Shown in pieces: positions 8,817-17,095 of a DNA stretch of 64,000 nucleotides. Made by a program: the position numbers and the translations under genes. The DNA is taken from contig JAPDRN010000077.1 in NCBI GenBank assembly GCA_030247855.1, positions 62,001-126,000 on the forward strand. The letters run 5' to 3'. The notes under the pieces were generated by a model. The model worked only from the letters and a program-made list of their open reading frames with translations. It was not told the origin of the DNA and searched no databases. Source of the DNA: Knufia peltigerae (lineage: Eukaryota > Ascomycota > Eurotiomycetes > Chaetothyriales > Trichomeriaceae). Positions within the stretch are counted from its first letter, which is position 1, and each line of letters opens with the position of its first letter.

Positions 8817-9398
8817 TCAGGGATCGGGGGCGCCCGACAGGCGCGGCAGGACAGCCGACCGGCACGCATCCAGGATTTCGTCCGCCAGCGGCGAATCATC
8901 CGGACAGGACCTGGACAGCACCACCGCGCCCACGGCCATGGCCATCAGGGCTATCCGACGCGCGCGCGCGTCCGGGTTGGCGTGCTCGCCCGACGGATCA
9001 TCCTCGCCGGCAGGGCGTCCCACCTGGGCTTCAATGCCGGCGGCAAAGGCTGCCTTGACCGTGGCCGGCTGGCGCGCGGCGTCCGCGCTCAACGCGGCCA
9101 TCGTGCAGCCGTGCCCGAGGTCATCCCGATGTTCCCGGGAAATGTAGTAGCCAAGAAAGTCCGCGAGATCCATCCCCGCTGCAGCGTCTGCAGATTGCGC
9201 CAGCCCGCAGATGGAGGCTTCGGCCATCAGGTCGGTCTTCGAAGCGAAATGCTTGTAGAAGCCGCCGTGAGTAAATCCCGCAGCCGCCATCAGGTCCGCA
9301 ACACCCACACCGTCGTAGCCGCGCTCCCTGAAGAGCGTGGATGCGGTTTCGACAATGTGCGCCCGGTTGGCCTGCGCTTGTGCCTTGGTGACCTTCAT
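8817..9398 (-). CDS. TetR/AcrR regulator divergent from old-yellow-enzyme operon
   Basis: A 193-aa repressor. The helix-turn-helix lies at residues about 10-58 (HIVETASTLFRERGYDGV, then VADLMAAAGFTHGGFYKHF). The ligand domain has cysteines in ASICGL and DLGHGCTMAAL. Its position opposite an old-yellow-enzyme gene parallels nemR-nemA, where cysteines sense electrophiles. That role is inferred from context only. Confidence 0.88.
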   Translation of the reverse strand: MKVTKAQAQANRAHIVETASTLFRERGYDGVGVADLMAAAGFTHGGFYKHFASKTDLMAEASICGLAQSADAAAGMDLADFLGYYISREHRDDLGHGCTMAALSADAARQPATVKAAFAAGIEAQVGRPAGEDDPSGEHANPDARARRIALMAMAVGAVVLSRSCPDDSPLADEILDACRSAVLPRLSGAPDP

Positions 9399-9452
9399 GA
9401 CCCCATGCCCGAGGGAGCTGTGCTACGGAAGGATGGCAGTCTAGCACATATT

Positions 9453-9502
9453 GATTACGTTCATCATCAAACGATTGACATCATGGATTACGGTCATCAT
9501 CA
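9453..9502. promoter_or_regulatory. Direct repeats in the TetR / old-yellow-enzyme promoter region
   Basis: GATTACGTTCATCATCA (9453-9469) recurs as GATTACGGTCATCATCA (9486-9502) with one mismatch, 33 bp apart, close to three helical turns. TTGACA at 9475-9480 could be a plus-strand -35 box between them. The position suits TetR binding controlling both directions. Confidence 0.5.
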
Positions 9503-9532
9503 TTGCGGCAACGACCACCAGCCCCACATCAG

Positions 9533-10630
9533 ATGACGACCACGACACTCTTCCAGCCCTACCCCCTTGGCCCGCTGACCCTGGCCAACCGCATCGTGAT
9601 GGCGCCGCTGACGCGCAACCGCGCCGATGCCGGCCTGGTGCCCAGCCGGCTGGCCGCCACCTACTACGCCCAGCGCGCCTCGGCCGGCCTGATCATCACC
9701 GAGGCCACGCAGATCTCGGCCCAGGCCCAGGGCTACCAGGACACGCCGGGGCTTTACACGCAGGACCAGATCGACGGCTGGCGCCAAGTCACCGACGCCG
9801 TGCATGCCCGGGGCGGGCGCATCTTCGTGCAGCTGTGGCACGTGGGCCGCATCTCGCACGTGGACCTTCAGCCGGGTAACGCCGCGCCTGTCTCCGCTTC
9901 GGCCATTCGTGCGCAGACCAAGACCTTCGTGCACAACGGCTTTGTCGATGTGTCCGAACCGCGCGCATTGGAGATTGACGAGCTGCCGGCCATCGTCAAC
10001 GACTTCCGCCAGGCCGCCGCCAATGCCATCGCCGCCGGCTTCGACGGGGTCGAAATCCACGGTGCGAACGGCTACCTGCTGGAACAGTTCATCAAGGACG
10101 GCGCCAACCAGCGCACCGACGCCTACGGCGGCTCGGTCGAGAACCGCGCGCGCCTGCTGCTGGAGGTCACCGCTGCCGTGGCCGAAGAGATCGGCGCGGA
10201 TCGCACCGGCGTGCGCATCTCGCCGGTCTCGCCGGCCAATGCCATTGCCACGGTCAGCGACCCGCAGCCGCAGTACGACTACATCGTCGACCAGCTCAGC
10301 GCGCTGGGCATCGTTTACCTGCACGTGGTTGAAGGCGCTACGGGCGGCCCACGTGACGTGGCGCCCTTCGACTTCGATGGCCTGCGCCGGCGCTTCACCG
10401 GCACCTACCTGGCCAACAATGGCTACGACCTCGAACTGGCCAACGCGCAGCTTGCCGCTGGCAAGGCAGACCTGATCGCGTTTGGCCGCGCCTTCATCAG
10501 CAATCCAGATCTGGTCGAGCGCCTGAAAACCGGCGCGCCGTTGAACGCGTTGAATCCGGCGACGTTGTACGGCGGCGGTGCGGAGGGCTACACCGACTAC
10601 CCCGAATTGACCGATACGGCGCCGCAGTAA
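9533..10630 (+). CDS. Old yellow enzyme family FMN ene-reductase (NemA-like)
   Basis: A 365-aa TIM-barrel flavoenzyme that reduces activated C=C bonds with NAD(P)H. It has the PLTRNRA motif near residue 25 and WHVGRISH near residue 102. The signature HGANGYLLEQFI and QRTDAYGGSVENR around residues 180-205 follows. The C-terminal FGRAFISNPDLVERL is a phosphate-binding region. The start at 9533 is preferred because the family begins with MTTTTLFQPYPLG; a frame from 9503 adds ten unusual residues. It is first of a three-gene redox operon. Confidence 0.93.
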   Translation: MTTTTLFQPYPLGPLTLANRIVMAPLTRNRADAGLVPSRLAATYYAQRASAGLIITEATQISAQAQGYQDTPGLYTQDQIDGWRQVTDAVHARGGRIFVQLWHVGRISHVDLQPGNAAPVSASAIRAQTKTFVHNGFVDVSEPRALEIDELPAIVNDFRQAAANAIAAGFDGVEIHGANGYLLEQFIKDGANQRTDAYGGSVENRARLLLEVTAAVAEEIGADRTGVRISPVSPANAIATVSDPQPQYDYIVDQLSALGIVYLHVVEGATGGPRDVAPFDFDGLRRRFTGTYLANNGYDLELANAQLAAGKADLIAFGRAFISNPDLVERLKTGAPLNALNPATLYGGGAEGYTDYPELTDTAPQ

Positions 10631-10691
10631 CCCGTTCGACAGCGCCGCGCTGCACACCCCGTTCGCCCCTTCCAGTTCCAAGAGACACACC

Positions 10692-11474
10692 ATGAGCCAG
10701 CTTCCCACCGTCCTCATCACCGGCGCCTCCAGCGGCATCGGCACCGTTTACGCCGAACGCTTCGCACGCCGCGGCCACGACCTGGTGCTGGTCGCCCGCG
10801 ACAAAGCGCGACTGCAGACGCTGGCCGCGCGTCTGCGCCAGGACACCGGCGTTTCGGTTGACGTGGTACCCGCCGATCTTACCCAGCGTGCAGACCTGGC
10901 CGCCATTGAAACCCGCCTGCGTGACGATGCCCGTATCGGCATCCTGATCAACAACGCAGGCATCGCCCAGTCCGGTGGCTTCACCGCGCAATCGGCCGAC
11001 AACATCGAACAGCTGGTGGTGCTGAACACCCTCGCGCTGGCGCGCTTGGCCGCGGCCGTCGCACCGCGACTGGCCACCGCCGGCGAAGGCGCGATCGTAA
11101 ACATCGGCTCGGTAGTCGGCCTGGCACCGGAACTTGGCATGTCGGTCTACGGCGCGACCAAGGCCTTCGCCCTGTTCCTGTCGCAGGGCCTCAGCCTGGA
11201 ACTGTCGCCCAAGGGTGTCTACGTGCAGGCCGTCCTGCCGGCGGCCACGCGCACCGAGATCTGGGAGCGCGCCGGCATCGACATCAACACGCTGCCCGAA
11301 GTGATGGACGTTGGCGAGCTGGTCGATGCGGCTCTGGTCGGCTTTGATCGCCGCGAACCGGTGACCATTCCGCCGCTGCATGTGGCCGAACGCTGGGACA
11401 CGCTGGACGCAGCGCGTCAGGGCCTGCTCTCGGACATCCGGCAGGCGCAGGCTGCAGAGCGCTATCGCCAATGA
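10692..11474 (+). CDS. Short-chain dehydrogenase/reductase
   Basis: A 260-aa classical SDR. The Rossmann TGASSGIG motif is at residues 10-17, NNAG near residue 90, and the catalytic Ser / YxxxK appears as SVYGATKAFAL near residue 153. It lies 61 bp after the ene-reductase, and its stop overlaps the next ATG, so all three probably form one operon. The substrate is unknown. Confidence 0.9.
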   Translation: MSQLPTVLITGASSGIGTVYAERFARRGHDLVLVARDKARLQTLAARLRQDTGVSVDVVPADLTQRADLAAIETRLRDDARIGILINNAGIAQSGGFTAQSADNIEQLVVLNTLALARLAAAVAPRLATAGEGAIVNIGSVVGLAPELGMSVYGATKAFALFLSQGLSLELSPKGVYVQAVLPAATRTEIWERAGIDINTLPEVMDVGELVDAALVGFDRREPVTIPPLHVAERWDTLDAARQGLLSDIRQAQAAERYRQ

Positions 11475-12472
11475 AAGCCTTCCTCATCGACCGGTATGGC
11501 AAGAAGGAAACGGGCCACATCGATGACGTGCCAACGCCAGCGCTGCGCGATGACGATGTACTCATCCGCGTGCACGCGGCCAGCGTCAACGCGCTGGACC
11601 CCAAGATCCGGCGTGGCGAATTCAAGGTGATCCTGCCGTATCGCCTGCCGCTGATTCTGGGCAACGACCTGGCCGGTACGGTGGCGCGTGTAGGCGCGGG
11701 GGTTTCCTGGTTCAAACCGGGCGATGAGGTGTATGCACGCCCCGACGATGATCGCATCGGCACGTTCGCCGAGTTCATCGCCGTCAGCGCCGCATCCGTG
11801 GCACTCAAACCCCACAACCTCACCATGGTGGAGGCCGCCTCGCTGCCGCTGGTCGCGCTCACCGCATGGCAGGCGCTTGTGGAAACCGCGCAACTGAAGC
11901 CAGGACAGAGGGTCTTCATCCAAGCCGGATCCGGCGGCGTCGGCACCGTGGCCATCCAACTGGCCAAACATCTGGGAGCCTTCGTGGCGACCACGACCAG
12001 CACGGCCAACGTCGCGTGGGTGAAGGAGCTGGGCGCGGATGTCGTCATCGATTACAAGCAGCAGGACTTCGCCTCGGAACTCCGTGACTACGATGTGGTG
12101 CTCAACAGCCTGGGTAAAGAGGAGCTGGAGCGCTCGCTGCAGATCCTCAAGCCGGGCGGCCATCTCATCTCCATCTCCGGGCCACCGACGCCGGCGTTTG
12201 CCATCGCGCGCGGGCTCGCCTGGCCGCTCAAGCAGGTCCTGCGCCTGCTCAGCCATGGCATCCGCAGCAAAGCCAAGCAGAAGGGCGTGTCGTACACCTT
12301 CGTGTTCATGCGGGCCGACGGAAAGCAGTTGAGCGAGATCACGTCGCTGGCCGAGTCCGGTGCAATCCGTCCGGTCATTGACCGGGTATTTCCGTTCCAG
12401 GACACCCAGGGTGCGCTGGCCCATGTGGAGAGCGGCCGAGCCAAGGGCAAGGTTGTTGTCGAGCTGCCGTAG
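11471..12472 (+). CDS. NADPH:quinone reductase-type zinc-free oxidoreductase
   Basis: A 333-aa MDR-superfamily enzyme. The GroES-like domain covers residues 1-110 (LGNDLAGTVARVGAGVSWF). The nucleotide-binding GSGGVGTVAIQLAKHLGA lies at about residues 155-172. The zinc ligands of alcohol dehydrogenases are absent, so a quinone or enone reductase role is likely. The ATG overlaps the SDR stop codon. Confidence 0.9.
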   Translation: MKAFLIDRYGKKETGHIDDVPTPALRDDDVLIRVHAASVNALDPKIRRGEFKVILPYRLPLILGNDLAGTVARVGAGVSWFKPGDEVYARPDDDRIGTFAEFIAVSAASVALKPHNLTMVEAASLPLVALTAWQALVETAQLKPGQRVFIQAGSGGVGTVAIQLAKHLGAFVATTTSTANVAWVKELGADVVIDYKQQDFASELRDYDVVLNSLGKEELERSLQILKPGGHLISISGPPTPAFAIARGLAWPLKQVLRLLSHGIRSKAKQKGVSYTFVFMRADGKQLSEITSLAESGAIRPVIDRVFPFQDTQGALAHVESGRAKGKVVVELP

Positions 12473-12526
12473 GCTTTGAGCGATGCAGGCAACGGGCGTG
12501 GGTGGGCGTTCGATACCGCTGAACGC

Positions 12527-12708
12527 TCAACGTGGCGTATCGTCGATCGAGCCCAGGACGCTTTCGATCCAGTCGACGTAGCGGGACACGCGTACGTTGT
12601 GGACCATCTGGCCGTAAAAGCCCGCTTCAAGAGCATGCTCGGGAACGGCCGTGATCCAGGACCCAAGCCCCACCAGCTGCCAGGTTCCATGGTCGTTGAC
12701 CACAAGCG
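12527..12708 (-). pseudogene. 3' fragment of transposon-split trypsin-like protease
   Basis: On the minus strand, open sequence entering from the transposon boundary encodes a chymotrypsin-fold C-terminus (GTWQLVGLGSWIT, then VSRYVDWIESVLGS) ending at a TGA at 12527-12529. It continues the reading frame of the protease 5' part at 48373-49017 exactly across the 5-bp duplication. The transposon therefore interrupted one gene just after its GDSGGP motif. It includes the left copy of the duplication. Confidence 0.88.
12704..12708. repeat. Target site duplication (left copy), AAGCG
   Basis: AAGCG directly precedes the left terminal repeat and is repeated directly after the right one (48373-48377). 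Five base pairs is the usual duplication for Tn3-family transposition. Confidence 0.9.
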
Positions 12709-12742
12709 GGGGTTCAGCCGAGATACGTGTAAAAATGCCCCA
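12709..12742 (+). repeat. Left terminal inverted repeat of the transposon
   Basis: A 34-bp terminus beginning GGGGTTCAGCCGAGATACG and ending in AAATGCCCCA. It matches the reverse complement of 48339-48372 except at position 4. A small hairpin, GGAATT/AATTCC (12744-12760), lies immediately inside it. Confidence 0.93.
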
Positions 12743-12774
12743 CGGAATTCAAATAATTCCTTTGGCACAACAAC

Positions 12775-13182
12775 TTAGCCGATATTTTTCTTCTCGGCCG
12801 GTTGCGCCAGCAGATCGAGCGTCGGGCACGGCGCGCCGGTCGCCACGTGGCGACACTCCGCCACCAAATGCTCAAGGTCGACTTCCAATTGTCGTAGCTC
12901 GTCCAGACGCCGGCGCACCTCGGCCAATTTCAGTTCGGTCAGCTGCCGCGTCTGCTCGCAGGCGCGCTGGCCTTTGACCTCCAGCAGCCCCGCTATCTCG
13001 TCGAGACTGAATCCCATCGCCTGTGCTCGACGGATGAACTGAAGTCGGCCGACTTCGTTGAGGCCGTACCGGCGCACGCTGCCCATTGGGCGCTCAGGCT
13101 CCGGCAGCAGGCCTCGCCGCTGGTAATAACGGACCGTCTCGACGTGCACACCAGCGGCTGCGGCCAGCCGGCTGATCGTCAT
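12775..13182 (-). CDS. merR: Mercury-responsive regulator MerR (copy 1)
   Basis: A 135-aa MerR-family activator-repressor. The winged helix-turn-helix is at residues 1-70 (MTISRLAAAAGVHVETVRYY), then the dimer helix. The three mercury-binding cysteines are present: ACEQT, then AECRHVATGAPCP, where the last two are nine apart as in Tn501 MerR. It is divergent from merT copy 1 across a mer operator. An upstream ATG at 13197 is possible. It is the gene closest to the left end of the transposon. Confidence 0.88.
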   Translation of the reverse strand: MTISRLAAAAGVHVETVRYYQRRGLLPEPERPMGSVRRYGLNEVGRLQFIRRAQAMGFSLDEIAGLLEVKGQRACEQTRQLTELKLAEVRRRLDELRQLEVDLEHLVAECRHVATGAPCPTLDLLAQPAEKKNIG

Positions 13183-13201
13183 TACGTGGGTGACCATCGG
13201 C

Positions 13202-13232
13202 TTGACTCCGTACTTAGGTACGGAGATTAACA
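13202..13232 (+). promoter_or_regulatory. mer operator-promoter 1
   Basis: A -35 box TTGACT (13202-13207) is followed by the dyad CCGTACTTAGGTACGG (13208-13223) and a -10-like TTAACA (13227-13232), giving the 19-bp spacer typical of MerR promoters. The merT ATG is only eight bases after the -10, so the transcript may be nearly leaderless. Confidence 0.8.
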
Positions 13233-13239
13233 TGCGGAT

Positions 13240-13596
13240 ATGGCCCAACGTCCCCCACAGTCCTCCTTACCTGCCCTTTTGGGCGCCGCGATCGCGGCGA
13301 TTGGCGCGTCCGTGTGTTGTGTCGTGCCTCTGGTGCTGGTCCTGATGGGCATCAGCGGTGCCTGGATCGTCAATCTCACCGCCCTGGACGCGTGGCGTCC
13401 TTGGTTCAGCGCGGCCACGTTGGTGTGCCTGGCCTGGGCGTTCTGGATGCTCTATGGCCCAACCTCGCGCTGCCGCATCGACGGCATCTGCGTCGATCCC
13501 ACGCAATTGCGACGCCGGCGGCGCTGGCTGTGGTTCGCCACCGCCCTGATCGCGCTGCTGCTGCTCTTTCCTTACTACATCGGCTGGTTCCTGTAG
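13240..13596 (+). CDS. merT: Mercuric ion transporter MerT (copy 1)
   Basis: A 118-aa inner-membrane protein with three predicted helices that takes Hg(II) into the cytoplasm. The first helix holds the paired cysteines (GASVCCVVPLVLV) and the cytoplasmic loop the second pair (SRCRIDGICVD). It sits directly after mer promoter 1 and is followed by merP. Confidence 0.9.
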   Translation: MAQRPPQSSLPALLGAAIAAIGASVCCVVPLVLVLMGISGAWIVNLTALDAWRPWFSAATLVCLAWAFWMLYGPTSRCRIDGICVDPTQLRRRRRWLWFATALIALLLLFPYYIGWFL

Positions 13597-13604
13597 GAGT
13601 CCCC

Positions 13605-13898
13605 ATGCGCAAGATCCTTCTCAGTTTGGTATTCACGGCATGGATGGGCCTGGCTTGGGCGGCGACTCCAAAGCAGGTTGTCCTGCAGGTGGAAAACATG
13701 ACCTGCCCAGCGTGTCGCATCACGATCGAAAAAGCGTTGGACACAGTGCCAGGGGTGACGGCGAAGCATATTGATACCCAAGCCGGCACCGTGACGGTGG
13801 CATTTGATGCCGAGCGCACCAACGCGGCGGCCATCGCGAAGGCCATCACCGACGCCGGTTTTCCAGCCACGGCCAAGGCGGGCGCGAACGGTGGCTGA
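13605..13898 (+). CDS. merP: Periplasmic mercury-binding protein MerP (copy 1)
   Basis: A 97-aa protein with signal peptide (MRKILLSLVFTAWMGLAWA) and one HMA fold with the metal motif MTCPACR near residue 35. It hands Hg(II) to MerT. The ATG eight bases after merT, behind GGAG, is the start. Its end overlaps the GTG of the next gene by eight bases. Confidence 0.92.
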   Translation: MRKILLSLVFTAWMGLAWAATPKQVVLQVENMTCPACRITIEKALDTVPGVTAKHIDTQAGTVTVAFDAERTNAAAIAKAITDAGFPATAKAGANGG

Positions 13899-14112
13899 GG
13901 TGCAATTGCAAAGCACGCTCACGTGTCCTGCATGCGAGCACCAGGCGACCGAAACCATGCCCACCACGGCATGCCAATTCTTCTACGAGTGCCCGGCTTG
14001 CCACACCCTGCTGCGCCCCAAGGCCGGCGATTGCTGCGTATTCTGTTCCTACGGCACGGTGCCGTGCCCGCCCATCCAGCAACATAGTCCCTGCTGCGGC
14101 AATACAGGTTGA
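13891..14112 (+). CDS. GDCCVxC-motif cysteine-rich protein of mer module 1
   Basis: A 73-aa protein starting at GTG 13891 inside the end of merP. It has CPAC near the N-terminus, ECPACH in the middle, the signature GDCCVFCSYGT and a CC pair near the end. The signature defines a small family often found beside mer genes, some members of which are selenoproteins; here the motif residue is an ordinary Cys (TGT). It probably binds thiophilic metal, but the biochemical role is not established. It stands where merA would normally follow. Confidence 0.75.
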   Translation: MAEVQLQSTLTCPACEHQATETMPTTACQFFYECPACHTLLRPKAGDCCVFCSYGTVPCPPIQQHSPCCGNTG

Positions 14113-14118
14113 TCCGCG

Positions 14119-17079
14119 CTACGCCGCCAGGGCCAGCTCGATTTCGTACGGTTCCGGCAGAGCATCCACATCGATCAGGTAATCACCGAAGCGCTTCACG
14201 TGGCTGGTCACGTAGGGACTGAGTGCAGCCACGTCTTCCTGAGTGATCTTCCAACCTGCTCGCATCAGCGTCTTGATGATGCGGGTCTGCTCGACCACGT
14301 TGTGGAAGATAACGGCATTGGCGACCAGGTCGTTGTACTTGACTGCCTTCTCCTGTTCGAGCGGATCGTTGTCGGCGATCACGCCCTCTCCGCCGAAGAA
14401 GAAATACTTGGAGAACCCGTTATAGGCTTCGACCTTATTGGTGGAGGCTGTGATCTGCTCGCGCAACTCCCGGTCGGAAATGTATTGCAGCAGGAACAAC
14501 GTGCGCACTGCGGCACCGAGTGCCCGGAAAGCCTGGTACAGCCGATTCTTGCGGCTGTAGTTGCCCAGTTTGCGCAGCAGCGTCGAGGCGGCGATCTTGC
14601 CGGACTTGATCGACAACACCACCTGCATCAGATCCTTCCAGTGGGTCTCGATTAGGTCCCAGTCCATGTCCTCCCGGAACAGCGCATCGATGTGCTCGTA
14701 GCGGCTGTCCTCGTCCGGACGGAAGAACCGGTAATCGCGCCAGTTGCGGATGCGCGGCATCAGCTGGATGCCCAGCAGGTGCGATAGGCCGAAGACCGGC
14801 AGCGACTGACCCTGGGTATCGGCGTGAACGGTGTCGGGTTGGATGTCGGAGGTGTTCTTCAGCAGCCCGTCGATGATGTACACCGCTTCCCAGACGCCGC
14901 ACGGAATGAAGTGACTGAACAGCGCCACATAGGTGTCCGAGACGTGGTGATAGGCGATGCCGCCATAGCCTCCGTAGCGGATGTGATACGACGCCAGCAG
15001 GTTCTGGTCGTACAAGTCGTACTTGGTACCGTCGGCCGCGGCACGCTTGCCATCGCCCCAGAATTTGGGAAGCTGCAGGCCGGCGTAACTGTTGATGATG
15101 TCGCGGCAGGCCGCTGCCAGCTTGTTCGCATCCACGTGACGGCGATTGACGAACGACAACATGTGCGCGGATGCGGCGCCACGCAGATGCCGTGCCGCCT
15201 GGGCCGGGCCGAGGTTGCACCCATAGGTGAACGCCGTCAGCACGTAGCGCTCGGTGGGCTGGTCGATCTTGGTGTCGGACCCGGACAGCGGTCCGAAATG
15301 TCGCGGCCAGCGGGTCCAATGGGCCACGTCGCACAGGATCTCGATGACGCTGCGCTCACGCAGGCGGCCGAGGATCGCGGTCTCCAGGGCGCGGGCGCCG
15401 CTGCTCATGTCCTTGGCCTTGTGGCGCTTGAGCACCGGTAACCCGTCGTCGCCGATGATCACCTGGCCGTTCTCCAAGTACCCCTGATCGGTCAGGTCCG
15501 CGACTTGCATCAGCTTGGACTGCAAGGCATTGACGAATCCCACCGCAGAGGGCGGCAAGCCCACCTGGCGACAGTAGTCGTCCAGCAGCGGTTCGCATTG
15601 CTCCCAGGGCAGCAGCTGCTCGCGGTAATCGGCGTAGGTTTCCGACCCGCGCACGGCCACGTCACCAGACTTCAGTTCGTTGGCCAGTGAAGAGAACACG
15701 CACACCTCGAACAGACGGCGGCGAATGCGCTCCTCGCCCTGCTCGGTACGATGGGTGATCGTCTTCCGCCAAAGCTGGGTCGTGAATGCCAGGTCGACCG
15801 GTTCGTCGAGCCAGTCGCCGCGGGCGCGCTCCTGCGACAGGATTAGCTCGATCGCATCGATCAACGAGCGGTCTTCGGTGGTGGACTCCAGGTCCAGCAT
15901 GCGCACCATGCGCAGGATGGTGGCGCGGTGGCTCTTGTAGAACGGCCACAGCAGCGGCAGATGATTGTCGCCGCTGTGGGCGGCGATGGCATCGCAATCG
16001 GCCTGCAGGGTCTGAACGCCCCCGCGCGTGCTGACCAGGCGGCGAATTTCCCGCCCGGCATCGGTGTCGCCAGGGTGACGGTCGAGCACCTGGATCACAT
16101 CCGACATCGTGGCGACGATGGCCTCGGTCTTCTCACGATAGCGCGCACGCAGCCGCTCTAGCTCCTCCTTGCCGCGGTTGTGGAGGTTGCCCATGCGTTT
16201 GATGAACATCTCGGCCAGGTCGTCACGGGTTTGCACCCGGGCGCGATGGATCAGACACAACAGGAGTGCGTGTCGCTTGGCCGGACCGAAGTCGCGCAAC
16301 TCGGCGGCGTCCAGCACCCGGGCCTCGGCGGCGAAGTGCTTGCGCTTGAGCTCGGGTACGTCCGCCAGATGCAACTCGCTGCCGACCAGTTCGTCCAACG
16401 CCGCGATATGGTCGATCAATTCCTGGAAGTGCTGTAGCGACGAGCGTTTGGGCAAGCGCTTGATTGCTTGCAACGGGCTCTTGATGCGGGCATCGGTGAC
16501 GACCAGCAGATCGTCCAGCCGTTGTTTCTCGTCCGCCGTCAGCCGCGCGCCGATGAGGGTGAAGTAACGGCCATTGACCAGGGTGCGAATCCGGCGCCCT
16601 AGGCGATCCAGCGCGGAAAACGCAGGCAGTTCGATGCGGTCGCGGACAAGCTGTTCGATCGCCACGTTGATCAGGTCGGCCGGATTGTCCATGACGGCGG
16701 CGGCCTCATGGATGGCACGGGCCGCCACGTCGAGGCCGCCGTCGGCATAAGCACGCACCTGCAGATAATCCCGGATGCGCTGGAAATAGCGGTAGCGCTT
16801 GTTCGGCGCGATGTCGGCGGGCTTGATCTGGACCCGGTACCGCAGCGCGTTACGGAGGTGCCGAACGACCGCGGTGGGCACTTCATCGATTGCGGGAAAA
16901 TAGCCCAGCCGCTGGAAGGATTTCAGCAGAAGGGCCAAGGTCAATCGGTGGCCCGGTTGCCGAGCGTTGTCGGCGATGAAGGTCAGTTCGGCGTCGGTCG
17001 GCGTGTAGGCGGCGACCAGTTCCCGGACGACGGGGTTGCGCTTGAATTGCGGGTACGCAGTCCGTTCGATCGACGCCAT
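14119..17079 (-). CDS. tnpA: Tn3-family transposase TnpA
   Basis: A 986-aa DDE transposase, the normal length for the family. N-terminal DNA-binding domain at residues 1-150 (MASIERTAYPQF). The catalytic domain has Asp in AADGTKYDLYD, Asp in VHADTQGQSLPVFG and Glu in NKVEAYNGFSKYFF. The ATG at 17079 follows TGAGG; a longer frame to 17166 would overlap tnpS. It is transcribed toward the left end, but mer module 1 lies between its 3' end and the terminal repeat, an uncommon position for cargo. Confidence 0.95.
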   Translation of the reverse strand: MASIERTAYPQFKRNPVVRELVAAYTPTDAELTFIADNARQPGHRLTLALLLKSFQRLGYFPAIDEVPTAVVRHLRNALRYRVQIKPADIAPNKRYRYFQRIRDYLQVRAYADGGLDVAARAIHEAAAVMDNPADLINVAIEQLVRDRIELPAFSALDRLGRRIRTLVNGRYFTLIGARLTADEKQRLDDLLVVTDARIKSPLQAIKRLPKRSSLQHFQELIDHIAALDELVGSELHLADVPELKRKHFAAEARVLDAAELRDFGPAKRHALLLCLIHRARVQTRDDLAEMFIKRMGNLHNRGKEELERLRARYREKTEAIVATMSDVIQVLDRHPGDTDAGREIRRLVSTRGGVQTLQADCDAIAAHSGDNHLPLLWPFYKSHRATILRMVRMLDLESTTEDRSLIDAIELILSQERARGDWLDEPVDLAFTTQLWRKTITHRTEQGEERIRRRLFEVCVFSSLANELKSGDVAVRGSETYADYREQLLPWEQCEPLLDDYCRQVGLPPSAVGFVNALQSKLMQVADLTDQGYLENGQVIIGDDGLPVLKRHKAKDMSSGARALETAILGRLRERSVIEILCDVAHWTRWPRHFGPLSGSDTKIDQPTERYVLTAFTYGCNLGPAQAARHLRGAASAHMLSFVNRRHVDANKLAAACRDIINSYAGLQLPKFWGDGKRAAADGTKYDLYDQNLLASYHIRYGGYGGIAYHHVSDTYVALFSHFIPCGVWEAVYIIDGLLKNTSDIQPDTVHADTQGQSLPVFGLSHLLGIQLMPRIRNWRDYRFFRPDEDSRYEHIDALFREDMDWDLIETHWKDLMQVVLSIKSGKIAASTLLRKLGNYSRKNRLYQAFRALGAAVRTLFLLQYISDRELREQITASTNKVEAYNGFSKYFFFGGEGVIADNDPLEQEKAVKYNDLVANAVIFHNVVEQTRIIKTLMRAGWKITQEDVAALSPYVTSHVKRFGDYLIDVDALPEPYEIELALAA

Positions 17080-17095
17080 TGAAGCCTCATTTCGG

